Positions 22,319 to 32,854 of a stretch of 64,000 nt of DNA are shown piece after piece (within the stretch, counting starts at the first letter, position 1; the number at the start of each line of letters is the position of its first letter). Source of the DNA: Rhizopus arrhizus (lineage: Eukaryota > Mucoromycota > Mucoromycetes > Mucorales > Rhizopodaceae). The translations under genes were made by a program, and so were the position numbers. The stretch is from contig JAKZZE010000013.1 of assembly GCA_024220505.1 (NCBI GenBank), positions 1,240,001 through 1,304,000 on the forward strand, read 5' to 3'. The notes below the pieces were generated by a model that searched no databases, was not told the origin of the DNA, and worked only from the letters and a program-made list of their open reading frames with translations.

Positions 22319-22767
22319 CTAACGTCTTCCACGACCACGGGTACCACGTCCACGCGACATGCCACGTCCACGTCCACGTCCGGCGTCGTCTACAGAAAAA
22401 GTTTTTAGAAATAAAGAGTGAATCAAAACTGTCTGCGTTTACCATCCTTCTTCTTTTTGGATTTAGGTGCATCGTCAATCAACAGTGTATCGAGTGGTAA
22501 ACTATCGGGCAAAATAACACAACGAATGGTGTTGCCACGAATGCTTAATGAATCCAAGCTGACGGGATCTCTATTCTTGATGGTCATTTTCACCGTCTTC
22601 AAATGGGTGTTCATGCTCATGTCGACACCTGTAATCGTACCGTGAACAACAGTACCATTCTTCATTTCTACTGAAACAGTTTCATTATTTAACTTCATCA
22701 AGAATCTAACAGTCGGGTTCAATTCTCTATTCATTCAGCTCTATTTTGCTTACCTAACCAACTTCAT
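22319..22767 (-). CDS. SMD1: small nuclear ribonucleoprotein Sm D1
   Basis: Core spliceosomal Sm-ring protein. Three exons (minus): 22754-22767 (14 nt coding, MKLVR split), 22443-22705, 22319-22389; 115 aa. The Sm fold is complete: [36 protein letters not shown] (Sm1 with the RNA-contacting Asn), then [18 protein letters not shown] (Sm2, the RGN motif). The C-terminus switches from KSKKKKDG to a GR-repeat tail ([14 protein letters not shown]), the usual target of symmetric arginine dimethylation. Both introns (48 and 53 bp) have GT/AG ends and keep phase. Confidence 0.95.
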
Positions 22768-23043
22768 CTTTTCTGCAACTCACACTAGAAAGAAAAAAAA
22801 AAAAAAAAAAAAGAAAAAAAACCAAAAGACAGACAACTCCATGCGGAGTCTGTAAGTTTTTTTTTTTTTTTCTGTACATTATTTCAGTAGGAAGAGGGAT
22901 TGCTTATGCCTCACAGGTAGAAACAAAACACGAAGGCTTACTTTCATAAAGACATGCGCCTACGGAATGTCCATAAGGACAGAGCAGGCTATTTTATTTT
23001 CAATTGCATAAAAAAAAAAGTATCTTGTTTGGCTCTGTGCTGC

Positions 23044-24045
23044 TCAAACGACTGCATACGATTTGCAGCTCAAGCACACCAACGGACTCACGGCTGACAT
23101 GATAGGAACCCCAGATTGAAATCCTTGATCCTGTGCGTTTTCAGGCGCATGTTTGGATGCTCGGATAGGAACAAAGATCCTCTTTCTTTCAACGTCACTT
23201 GAAGGATCATGATAATCATCCCAGTCAATGCAGATGCTCTCTCTTTGAACCCACTCGCCTTCTTGCCTCTCTCTTCCCTTTCGATAGTCACGGTGATCGT
23301 GGCCAGGATAGGATCGCGATCGTCTATCATACGCGTCCTGCTGTCTTCTTCCTCCCTGACGATGCTGTTCATCCGCAGTGGATTTTTCCAAAGCGATCCA
23401 CATGTGAATCAACTTGCCTGCTTGAATCCCTTCCTCATGCCATGTTGCGTTCACTGTCTTTCGGATCGCATGCATCTCATCCTTGCTGTATCTTACAATA
23501 GGATCCGCATCGTCCACACGACCACCAGACGCTAGCGTGTCATCCATGCTCTCCAGCAGCCAAGAGGGTTGGTCTGTTCGATGGCTGTCCTCACTCTCTT
23601 CACGTGATCGGTTGGGCTGATCGTGCCTCCAAGGACGGTGAGGATCGGAAGGTGCCCATGGAGGTACACCAGATCGATCGAGAGAGGCACTGTACATGCT
23701 TTCCTTGGGATCCATCTGATTGGGTGCTAAAGAACGAAGGCAAATCGTCACACAGACCTCACTTTCTTCTTGCTGGTTTTTCACCGCCTGACGCCAAGGA
23801 AGACCGGTGTCGGATGTGTTTTGATCCTCTATTTCTTCAAAGCCAATTAGATCGCATTCTTCACTGTGCCATGGAGAAGAACGAGGAGGATCGGTAGTTG
23901 GGTATTCGGAAGTGACAGACGCGTTAGAAGTCGGACAGGTAGAGACCGTACATGAACCGGTTTGTGCTGTGTCAACAAGTTGAGTGGACTTGTATTGCTT
24001 TTTCTTTGACTTACCTTCTTGAGCAAATATCTGCCACGGATTCAT
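23044..24045 (-). CDS. uncharacterised protein (333 aa) with an eIF4E-binding-like motif
   Basis: Start taken at the first ATG in frame (MNPWQIFAQEG). The protein is acidic and low in structure. It has several WH/PW motifs (GLPWRQAV, RPWRHDQ), an Arg/Asp/Tyr-rich part near residue 250 (DRRSRSYPGHDHRDYRKGRE) and a short CLSCKS end. The stretch PIVRYSKDEMHAIRKTVNAT resembles the Y-x4-L/M-phi eIF4E-binding helix of 4E-T/Eap1-type proteins. That is inference from the motif only. A possible 48-bp in-frame intron (23967-24014, GTAAGT...CACAG) would remove 16 residues, so the protein could be 317 aa. G/C content is higher than in neighbouring genes. Function unknown. Confidence 0.6.
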   Translation of the reverse strand: MNPWQIFAQEGKSKKKQYKSTQLVDTAQTGSCTVSTCPTSNASVTSEYPTTDPPRSSPWHSEECDLIGFEEIEDQNTSDTGLPWRQAVKNQQEESEVCVTICLRSLAPNQMDPKESMYSASLDRSGVPPWAPSDPHRPWRHDQPNRSREESEDSHRTDQPSWLLESMDDTLASGGRVDDADPIVRYSKDEMHAIRKTVNATWHEEGIQAGKLIHMWIALEKSTADEQHRQGGRRQQDAYDRRSRSYPGHDHRDYRKGRERQEGEWVQRESICIDWDDYHDPSSDVERKRIFVPIRASKHAPENAQDQGFQSGVPIMSAVSPLVCLSCKSYAVV

Positions 24046-25443
24046 CTTTTCAGCTTCTCCGATTTGTGTGATATCAAACAAAGTGAGAGAGAAAAAAGAG
24101 AGAACAAGAAAAGAGAGAAAAAAAAAAGATTTTTATATAAAAAAAAAAGCAAGTAACAACAACTTAAATAGACCATCTAAAAAGACTATTGTTTATTTCT
24201 CCTTTTTATGATAAATAAGCACGTTTGATGTGATTATCATTTCTTATCATCTTTTTTCTTGCATTCATTGTCCATCTCACTTTTATTCATGTTGTTCATT
24301 TACTTGGCTGCCCTGAATACAAGTGTTTTGTGAAACGGCTTGCATGATTTTTTTTTTTGTACTGAATATCCTTTTGTCCGTTTAAACCCCTCACTTGACT
24401 GCTTAGAGTGTAGTTGGACTTCAACTTTCAGACTTTTATAAGATGGTCTTAACTTTAGAGTGTAAGCTTGGATAGAATCATGTAAATGTAAGCCTATGCA
24501 TCTACTTTTACAAGCCATGACAGTGAGCCAGAAACGTTCTTACATCCCCCCCTTTATAATGAGTCATCTCAATTTAATAGTATTCTTTGACTTTTTATAC
24601 CAAGTTCTTGTTATAAATATACACTCACTGAATTAATTTCCTTTTATAAGCTAGAAAATAGAGAAGGGAGAGAAAGGATATAAAATCTTTACTATTAGCC
24701 ATTGTGTAGAGTCTCAGCTCGTCAAATAAAGACAAACGTGAGCTGTTATTGTTTATTAGAGTTCATTGTATTCATCCGTGTTGATTATTTCTACAACATA
24801 AAATAGAAAATTACATTTTCCATAAACAAATCATGCCAGCTGCTCATGTTCAATCTTTATTTTCACATCGTGTTGAATAGTGTTGTTCTTTCTGGTTTTA
24901 GGATAGAATAAAATCATCTGTTTCTAACTTGCGAGGTAGGAATAGGCGAATTTCATCTGTCAGTGGATTATGATGTCGTAGTGTTGACTTTCAAATAAAT
25001 TCCGATTCAAAATCAATTGTTTTACATCTGATATTAAACATATCCTGTTTATAACAAGAAGCTGTAATTAATTCTTTTTGTATGCAGTACTCTTTCTTTT
25101 CTCGGTTTAATTGATCTCATACAAGAAAATAAAACAAAAGCTTGCATTATACGAAAAAAAAAAAAAAATCATTTTTCATTCAACTTGTTACTGACATTCT
25201 ATTGGTCATTAAGCTTTTTTTTTTTATAAAAGAGAAACAAGTAGAAAAAAAGATTTTCACTGATACATGCATTGGTCATGATGAAGTTTCACATACAACA
25301 CCAAAAAAAAGGGGGATGTAAAAGAAAATAAAATCCATGAGAATTAAAAAAAAAAATGAAGAATGCTGGATGGTGCTTTTATTTATAGATTAAGATTTCA
25401 TAAATAGTTTCTCTAGTTTACATAATTAACTCTACATGGGTTT
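24046..25443. other. intergenic, ~1.4 kb
   Basis: No gene that I can support. A minus-strand frame at 24300-24518 is Lys/Ser-rich and has no domain. A/T tracts at 24119-24149 and 25154-25167. It contains the promoter of the 333-aa protein and the 3' region of the aspartic protease. Confidence 0.4.
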
Positions 25444-26972
25444 TTATAAAGATGACATCGTGAATGCTGTTAGCATCAAAGCAGCCAAGGTGACTTTGAA
25501 GTTAATGTCATGTGTCGACCGACCTGAATTGGAAGTATCGGATGTGTTGGACGTGGACGTCCCATTCACCGAACTCACACGTCCTCCGACCCCTTTGCTT
25601 GCTGCGAGACCGATACGATTCCGTCGCATGTCAAAGACCATGTAAGTCGAGCGAAGTACAGAATCTCCGACGAGGTACATGTTGGACCCAATGCCTCCGG
25701 ACCCACCCAAGGGTGCGATACCAAACATACAGGCAGAGGCGGTCGATGGATCATTGGTATCGAGAGGAATGACCAGTTGAGAAGCAGGAACGCTCAAGAT
25801 GACCGGGTTTGAACTGTTTGAACTGGACTGAGACATCTGCAACTCGAACCTGGCCGGACTGTTGGCCGTCTCGCAGTCGACGGCAAACACACCCGAGGAA
25901 CGATCGAGAGAGTATCCATCGGGTCCAGCAAAAGCAGAGACGATGTCGGTCGCAACAGAAGTAGGCAAGTACGTCAAGGTCGTACCGGTGTCAAGGATGA
26001 AGGCGCCCATCTCCCGCAGACGCCAATAAGGATTCGACCCATGCGTGCCATTTCGTACACCCAGTCCTTGGCCGTAGACCATCCAGTAATAGTATTTGCT
26101 ATTATTGCCCCCGAGTGAGCTCGACCGTCTGCTGGTGAGTCCTGCGACAGGCAAATAGACCAGTTCACCCTCGTACTTGCTTTGATCAACACCACCAAAG
26201 ATGATCTCACCCGACCAGCCTGCGGCAGTGATACTATTGAGGTAAATGGAAAAGACGGGGTCCGTGATGATATTTTGTGACATCAAATTGAAAACGAATG
26301 GGTTATAAGCACCATCGCCTTGACTGTTGGATTGTGTGAGAGAAGGATAACCGAGGCCGAGGATACCGTTGGCTTCGATTTGAGTCGAGTTCCTGCCGGA
26401 AGAATCGGGTGATGAATTGGGTAACAAAATATCCTTTGTGAAAGTAGCCAAACCAAATTGTTGGTTATTGATACTAGCCCCACCCACGGATACAGTATCT
26501 GTAGCATATGTCCCATTGACACTACCAATACCGTATTGTATACTAAATGGGGCATCCAATGATTTGAATGTGGAAGAATTGGAAGAATCAAATCGGGAAA
26601 ACGGACAGGCATTGGACGGACATTGATTGGATGGAACCCACAAGTCAGCACTAAGACAGAGGGCATGAGCCAATGAAAAAAACAAAACTATGCTTGTTAC
26701 CTTCCAGTGTCAAGTGTGACAATGAATTTTTGACCAGGCGTGCCAATGCTGACTTCAATCAAATATTGAGAACCTTGGTCATTATATAAGCTTGCGTCGA
26801 AGGTATCCCTTTTATCAAACCTTCTTCTTGACAAATGCTGATATCTTTTCTTTGCAAACTCGAGTGCATAGCTTGGGTCATGATTTCGAATGATGGGAGC
26901 TCGAATGATACCTCCGTCTAATGCAGCCACAGCCACAGTCATGAAGGTTAGAACGGCAGCAGTAATTTGCAT
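25444..26972 (-). CDS. secreted, probably GPI-anchored aspartic protease (A1 family, yapsin-like)
   Basis: Two exons (minus): 26701-26972 and 25444-26650, split by a 50-bp intron inside the first catalytic motif; 492 aa. Start is the ATG before a signal peptide (MQITAAVLTFMTVAVAALDG). A propeptide ends near KRDTFDASLYN, a Kex2-type site. Catalytic motifs: VTLDTGSADLWVPSNQC (DTGS), then GAFILDTGTTLTYLP (DTGT, the second Asp). Flap-region Tyr lies in SIQYGIGSVNGTY. A CPSNAC pair may form a small disulfide loop. The C-terminus has a Ser/Thr/Asn-rich stretch (SVNGTSTSNTSDTSNSGRST) and ends in a hydrophobic segment (TLAALMLTAFTMSSL), as expected for GPI attachment. It is thus likely at the cell wall or plasma membrane. 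Confidence 0.9.
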
Positions 26973-28037
26973 TCTTTTTGAATAGCAATGATTAAATAAA
27001 AGAAAATACTCTAAATGCATCTTTTTTTTTTTTCTTTTAAAGCGAATAAAAAAAAAATTATATCATTGCACCGACAAGTGACCCGAGGTGGGATGAAACC
27101 CCACCGTGTTTTTTTTTTTTTTTTTTTTTTTTCATAAGGCACGTCATGGTTACCCTTTGTCAAAAGCCGGGATAGACGTTCTTTTTCTTTAAAATCACTT
27201 GATTTCTTGCGTATGTTGTATACATGATTTATATACAATGGATGCTATAAAAAGTGTCAAGCATGTCACACCCTTACGTCAGTTCCAAACGTATAATAAA
27301 ACCCCTCACTGTAGATTGAAGGAACCATATTAATTCCAAAATGAACCAGATCATCGTATTCCTTCTGCTCATTTGCTCTGATTGTTTCTAATTTTTTATT
27401 TCATTTGATTTATGCAAATTTAACTTGCATTGAGTCAGAGGGTACTTGATCGGAGAATAGGTTGATATCAAGAAGACACTTTAAAGAAGCCAAACTTCCA
27501 ATTCATTTTATTACACAAAATGATATCACATGTTGAAATAAATGGGTAAAAACAAGGAAACGATGACATCTGTTAATCACTCGTTTGTTGCCAGGATCAC
27601 TTTTTTCTAAAGTCAATGTCTGATGTAACATAAAGAATGTATACTCAGAAGTTTCAATTCATCAAAAACGAGACATGCAACAAAATGAATGTATCAGAGA
27701 CGATCTGTTTTTTTTTTATTATTTACAAACAGCTTCTTCCTTTTATGGTGTATCGGTTTGGGTGAGTTACAATTCAGTTTGAACTTTTACAGACATTACT
27801 TTCTTATAAAAGTTTACAGAAAGCTCTAGGTTGTATCTGACGTATCCTACTTTTTTTTCTCATGTCTATTGAGTCAAGTTTGGTACTGAACTTGAGAACA
27901 AAAAGTGGACATCCAACTAGAATAAAGTGGCACGAAGGAGGGGAATGGACTGCTTGAATTCTCAAAATTAAGTCATTACAAGTCTTAAAACGAAACAATT
28001 GTAGTTGGGTCTAAAGATCATTTTCAAATTTCAATTT

Positions 28038-28082
<45 letters not shown>

Positions 28083-28558
28083 AATGGATGAGTCGTAACG
28101 CCCATGGACGGTTTTTTAAATTGAGAGGTATCCTCTATTTGTAAATCCATCAGTCATCCTTGTATTAGTGGCATATGGAAAAGAGCACAGGAGAAGCACA
28201 AAAGATTGGGTATTACAGTTGTAAACTGTACAAACATGTGCTGTGATCAGGACTGTTTTAAATACAATGATTATGTTGTCAGTTTTCTCCTTTTTCAATG
28301 ATTGCTATGAACAAAAGATATTTATAAATTCATTGCTTGGGGAAAAAAAAAAAGATATATTTTTGTTATCAGTCGTTGGATTGAATCAGATCATAACCAG
28401 TGAGAGTTGTATTCATTGGGTCGCACTAGAAATACTCGTGTGGATAGAGTGATCTATGTTCTTTTATGGGATTATATCATTGACTATCGACAAGATGCTA
28501 TACAGTGATATCCTTGAATGTCATGACAGGGAAGATTAAATAGAGTATTTATATAATA
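26973..28558. other. intergenic, ~1.6 kb
   Basis: No gene recognised. Poly-T tracts at 27111-27132 and 28039-28074 (36 T). A TATATAAAT-type element on the minus strand near 27229-27238 lies about 260 bp upstream of the protease start and could be its TATA box. Confidence 0.4.
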
Positions 28559-29790
28559 ATGCCATTTCACCCAACTCGATCTCTAATAAACAAAACTAGA
28601 GATCTATCATTTGGTTTCTTTGTAGCTACTCAAAAGTGAGGAAGGGTTTTTAGAGACATTCTAAAATGCTTACCTTTAAAGAAGTTGGAGCAACTTGCAA
28701 AAGCATAGTCAATTTTATATTCTGCATATCTATCGTCAGTAACTCAGAGCTGCTCCTACATCTACCTTCAGCTTGGTGGTGACATGGAAATCCCCTTACA
28801 ACAGGTTTACATCAGAGAAGAACGAGCTATTCTCATCAAAAAGTCATCTCACTTGAGCATACTGAAACAGTCATCAAATCAATCACGTTGGTTGTTTATT
28901 CGTTTCTTTAGCCAAAATGCAAGTTGGTTCACCTATACCTTATGCGAATGGTGACTAGAATGATCATCAAATATGAATACCTTTGCTTTTTCTTTTTTAG
29001 GTTATTGCTATTACAAAGTAGTCGGCTTCAAAGACACCACTCATAAAGAAGAACGGTAACAAGAGCATGTCTATACTGACTTGTTTGATCCATAGTTATG
29101 AAAAGCATGAAGGTCCCCATATCATACAAGTTTAAAAGATAAACTAGAACATGTTGCCTTGCTTGTTCTTATAGAAAGGAATATCATCTCACTCTCATCA
29201 AAGTAGACCTCATTCATATCAAGATAAGCCTACTGACGCCTCTGAGGCGGACGTACAAGAAGATAGGAACAAGACAAAGGAACATTGTGAAAACGCCTCT
29301 TGTATATCCAAGCACTTCTCTCACACTCATTGAATATAAAACACATTAAAATAATTGGCTCACAATTTCATGGTGTCTCACGCTTTCTATATACGATTGA
29401 AAATGGATGAGGGGGGAAGGAACTGTTCTACATTATCAAAAAAATCAAGGCAACCATCTCCACAACGTCATCTCATATGTCTCAAGTTGCGTACTTTCTG
29501 CTCACTATCATGTCCTTATAAGCTCGGCTGTTGCTTTCATTATTATGTTTGATACTTGCTATTGATATCTGCTGATAGAGTGCTGTTATTCTTAATCTAG
29601 ACATGGCGAAAACTATTTGAAAAAGTGGATTTACTAGACTCTGTTCACTTTCTCTTGTCATATGGAGGGAGTAACCAGCAATCTCTTTTCTCTAGGTAAC
29701 TCGTCCTTGTCCTCCACCGGAACCAACCGAGTTTCTACCAGCACTGAGCACGTCTCAACCACCAGTGGAAACAACTGGAAGCAAATAGAG
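28559..29790 (+). other. possible spliced gene or gene relic, not identified
   Basis: Several stretches read like exons, but I could not join them into one open protein. They are an ATG at 28559 (MPFHPTRSLINKTRDLSFGF) shortly after a TATTTATATAATA element; EIPLQQVYIREERAILIKKS; SRWLFIRFFSQNASWFTYTL; KVVGFKDTTHKEER; KGISSHSHQSRPHSYQDKP; and a Pro-rich end after TTCTCTAG at 29694 (VTRPCPPPEPTEFLPALSTS) to TAG near 29788. Intron-like gaps with GT/AG ends lie between them, but at least two junctions give the wrong phase or a stop. Either I have missed the true splice sites or the gene is dead. No domain recognised. Confidence 0.25.
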
Positions 29791-30159
29791 CAATCAAGAA
29801 GGGTTATATAGTTGATGGATCACAAAATTGAAAGAAGGACCCACGGATGATGACATTTTGACTTGGAAAGACTGAGATATTCTTTGTCTCCATAAAATTG
29901 GCGTTTAAATTTACTCTTTTTCTCGGTTTCTGTACTTGCAATTATGTCCTTCAATACCAAGAATACACAAATATAAATATACCATTGCTGAAATGAAAAT
30001 AGCCTATTGCCGAACTATTGAGTATACGATATAACCATAAAGATTGCTTGTTTTGTAGTATATATTCGTTGGTAGTCGACCAATTACAATTTAGGATTGA
30101 AAATCTACTTCATTCACACAAAAAAAAAAGGCTTCAAAAAGTATACCCTGTTCTTGCTT
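29791..30159. other. intergenic
   Basis: Nothing recognised. 3' region of the deaminase gene. Confidence 0.4.
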
Positions 30160-30630
30160 TTATTTCTCTGAAAGAATATGCTGATTAGGTGCTAGACATG
30201 CTTCTTGAACTCCTGGTACGATGACGACTTCAATGTTGTGTTTCTCTAGCAGCCCGATGCCTTCACAATTGACCAAATTAGGAGGTTCACGTACACCAAC
30301 AACAACTCGCTTGATGTTGGCTTCAATGATGCGATCCACACAAGGACGGTTTCCAGAAAGTCTTTTAGAGCAAGGTTCCATGGTGGTGTACATGACAGCT
30401 TGACTTACGTTAGCATTCGTCTTGGCCAATGCACATTCTTCAGCATGTGTGTTTCCAGGTAATTCGCGTGAGTAGCCTGTACTAAGCAATTGCCCTTGGT
30501 GAACAAGGGCAGCGCCTACGCAATAAGCTGAAGGTGCAGGTATAGACTTATTGGCTTCTTCTATACATAGTTTCATAAACTTCAAGTCCTCAGGGTCATG
30601 AGTGTAAGGCGTTCCGTAAGCGTCTGTCAT
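30160..30630 (-). CDS. RIB2: DRAP/CMP-type deaminase (riboflavin biosynthesis Rib2-like)
   Basis: Single-exon 156-aa protein of the cytidine-deaminase-like fold. The zinc/catalytic motif is complete: NTHAEECALAK (His and catalytic Glu), then MEPCSKRLSGNRPCVDRI (the two zinc Cys). The MEPCSxRLSGNxPCxxRI signature and the following VVVGVREPPNLVNCEGIGLL match the C-terminal deaminase domain of fungal Rib2. That domain converts 2,5-diamino-6-ribitylamino-pyrimidinone phosphate to its dione in riboflavin synthesis. Yeast Rib2 also has a pseudouridine synthase domain, which is absent here. A tRNA- or nucleotide-acting deaminase is the alternative. A LINE relic ends 31 bp upstream of its ATG on the same strand, so little original promoter remains. 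Confidence 0.8.
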   Translation of the reverse strand: MTDAYGTPYTHDPEDLKFMKLCIEEANKSIPAPSAYCVGAALVHQGQLLSTGYSRELPGNTHAEECALAKTNANVSQAVMYTTMEPCSKRLSGNRPCVDRIIEANIKRVVVGVREPPNLVNCEGIGLLEKHNIEVVIVPGVQEACLAPNQHILSEK

Positions 30631-30660
30631 TACGAAAAAAAAATAAAATAAAGCAGGCTT

Positions 30661-32222
30661 TTAAATTCCCGCTTTTTTATTTTGCAGAAAAAAAAAAGAC
30701 GACTTTTTTATTGTAGAAAGTGGGTGGGTAAGAAGTGTGTCGGACTGGGTCTGCCGGTAGTCTTGAGGATGAAAAGATATCCAACCTACGGATCGAGTCA
30801 ACCACGAAACAAATGAGAAATCATCCATGGAGCCCGGATCAGGGTAGTCGTTCAAAATTAAATTCCATGTCATGTTGTTGAGACTGACAGTTTGGTTTTG
30901 CAAATCCCGCACCAGACGACCAGATAGTCTGGGGTATGGCGGAGAGTCTGGTCAAAGTAGAGGGCGAACCCTATGGAGCGATTGGTGGTAGGTAAAGAAT
31001 TGATTCGCTTGCAATTTTGAGCGGTTATGACTAAGTAACCAGTGACCTGAGGAGGATATCCGAGAACAAGGCTAACCAGGGTAGACTCAGCAGAGTGGAC
31101 GGATTACAGCACACATCACGTGAGCCCTTCTGGAGAAAGGAGTCCATAGCCTCATACATGGTAGGTAGAAACGAACCAAGATGGATGTTAGCAGCTGCAC
31201 GCAGTGATGGGAAAAAGAAGGACAACAAGAAAGTAGTTCCCATGGAATGAAACCGTTGAACAAAATCTTTCATATACACTTGACTGCAGGAGACTGGATC
31301 ATCATCTTGGAACAATTGTCGTAACCAGCGAAATTGTAAACATCGATGTTGAATCATAGGATCCAGTAAACCAAAACCTCCTTTGATGATAGGTTGACAC
31401 AGATGAGCGTACTGAAATCCAGGTTTAATCCCTTTCATGATAAACTGATAAATCATAGAACGGATTTGCTTAAAGAAATGTTTGGGCAATGACACAATGC
31501 GTAAGGAGTACCATAATTTAGACAATATCAGTGTGTTAGCTAAGATCACGCGTCCTCGAATAGACAATTGCCGCTGGGAATATAGTCCACATTGAGTTTT
31601 CACACTTTGTAATAGATGTTCTTCTACGTATCTACGTTGAGCTATAGACTGAATAACAGGAAATCCAAGATAACGAAGTGGCTGTGGTTTAGTGTGATCA
31701 TGCCATTTGACAACCTGATGTTGTAATAACATTTGCTGCCAGGATGGAGAAGCACAACCATTCAAAAAAATCGCCTCAGTCTTCGATAGGTTAACTTTAG
31801 CATTGGAGACTTGACCGTATATGTGGAGGGGGTATTGCACCCGCACAAAATCTTCAGGAGAGGAAAGAAAAACACAGACATCATCGGCGTATGCCAGTAC
31901 CTTCAAAGCTGGTGGCGGAGATATGTTTAGAGACAGTGGGGCAAAGAAGAAACCAAGAAAGGAGTTATCTTGAATGGTATGCCGTAAGAATGGTTCTAAG
32001 GCAAGGTTGAACAGTAGCGGTGATAACGGATCACCCTGAGGAAGTCCACGCTATTGGTGAATTTCATTTGTAAAGTGCCCATTAATGTTGATCCGGACCC
32101 GATTACCAAAGAAGAGCCCAATAATAGAGTTTACTAAGACCAAAGGAAAGCCGAATTTCAACATGACAGCTCGTAAATAAGAAGGATGTAATCGGTTATA
32201 TGCCTTCTCCAGGTATTCTCTC
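30661..32222 (-). pseudogene. LINE reverse-transcriptase relic (5' truncated)
   Basis: Reading down from about 32222: EYLEKAYNRLHPSYLRAVML, then NSIIGLFFGNRV, one TAG stop in HQ*RGLPQGDPLSPLLFNLAL (the conserved LPQGDPLSP motif), and LKVLAYADDVCVFLSSPEDF with the YADD catalytic box. The frame stays open to 31031 through the thumb and C-terminal part (RYLGFPVIQSIAQRRYVEEH, GGFGLLDPMIQHRC). After a shift, a further tail run (NMTWNLILNDYPDPGSMDDF) reaches 30661. The fingers N-terminal to EYLEK and the endonuclease are missing. One stop and at least one frameshift make it inactive. Confidence 0.85.
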
Positions 32223-32496
32223 TAGCTAATATATGTTTCAACTTCGTCATTTGAAACAACAAAAGTTTATAAGTCCGAGTTATTTGACCAATAGAATTAC
32301 GGATTAAAGCATAATAGAAGCTTACGTTAACCTAGTTTAACCAAAAATAGTTTACTAATAAAAAAAAAAAATAATGCTTTTCACGTTTTTTAATTTATTT
32401 ATTATTTAAATAACAAAAAGAGATGTAAGAAACTACAATAAACCAAATAGTATATATATACATATATATATATTTTTTCAGGCAAGTATAAATGTA

Positions 32497-32598
32497 CAGT
32501 CAAAGCAGTGCCAAAGGGCGGCTGTTTTATAATACAAATATACGTAAAATGGCCCGCCCTTTGGTTTAAAAAACCGCCCTTTGACACTGCTTTGACTG
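32497..32598. mobile_element. 102-bp MITE with TA target duplication
   Basis: Bounded by TA at 32495-32496 and 32599-32600. The ends are inverted repeats: CAGTCAAAGCAGTGCCAAAG at the left and the complement of CAGTCAAAGCAGTGTCAAAG at the right, with one mismatch, continuing into GGGCGG. A third inverted copy of the CCAAAGGGCGG block sits inside. No coding capacity. The CAGT...TA structure suggests mobilisation by a Tc1/mariner-type transposase. Confidence 0.9.
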
Positions 32599-32784
32599 TA
32601 TGTCATTAACCAAATCTAATAATACACTTTTTTAAAACTGATCAATTTTGTGCTCAGATCCCATTTTAATTTTATTGCACATCAAAAAAAAAATTCCAAA
32701 AAAGGTTAAAATTTGATTATAGTAATACTTTTTGTCGGTTGAACATCTTTCACATTTTTCCGAAAACTTGTTTACTTTTTGATC

Positions 32785-32793
32785 TATATAAAA
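32785..32793 (+). promoter_or_regulatory. TATA box of the P450-reductase gene
   Basis: TATATAAAA about 62 bp upstream of the ATG at 32855, followed by a CT/T-rich leader. Spacing and sequence fit a fungal core promoter. Confidence 0.5.
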
Positions 32794-32854
32794 AGTCATT
32801 TTTTTTACAACAGTTCCCGTCTTTTCCCCTCAACTTTTAAAAAGAACTTGCAAT

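Noticed and set aside
24300..24518. 72-aa minus-strand frame
   Set aside because: No domain or splice partner, and low-complexity Lys/Ser composition in an intergenic region.
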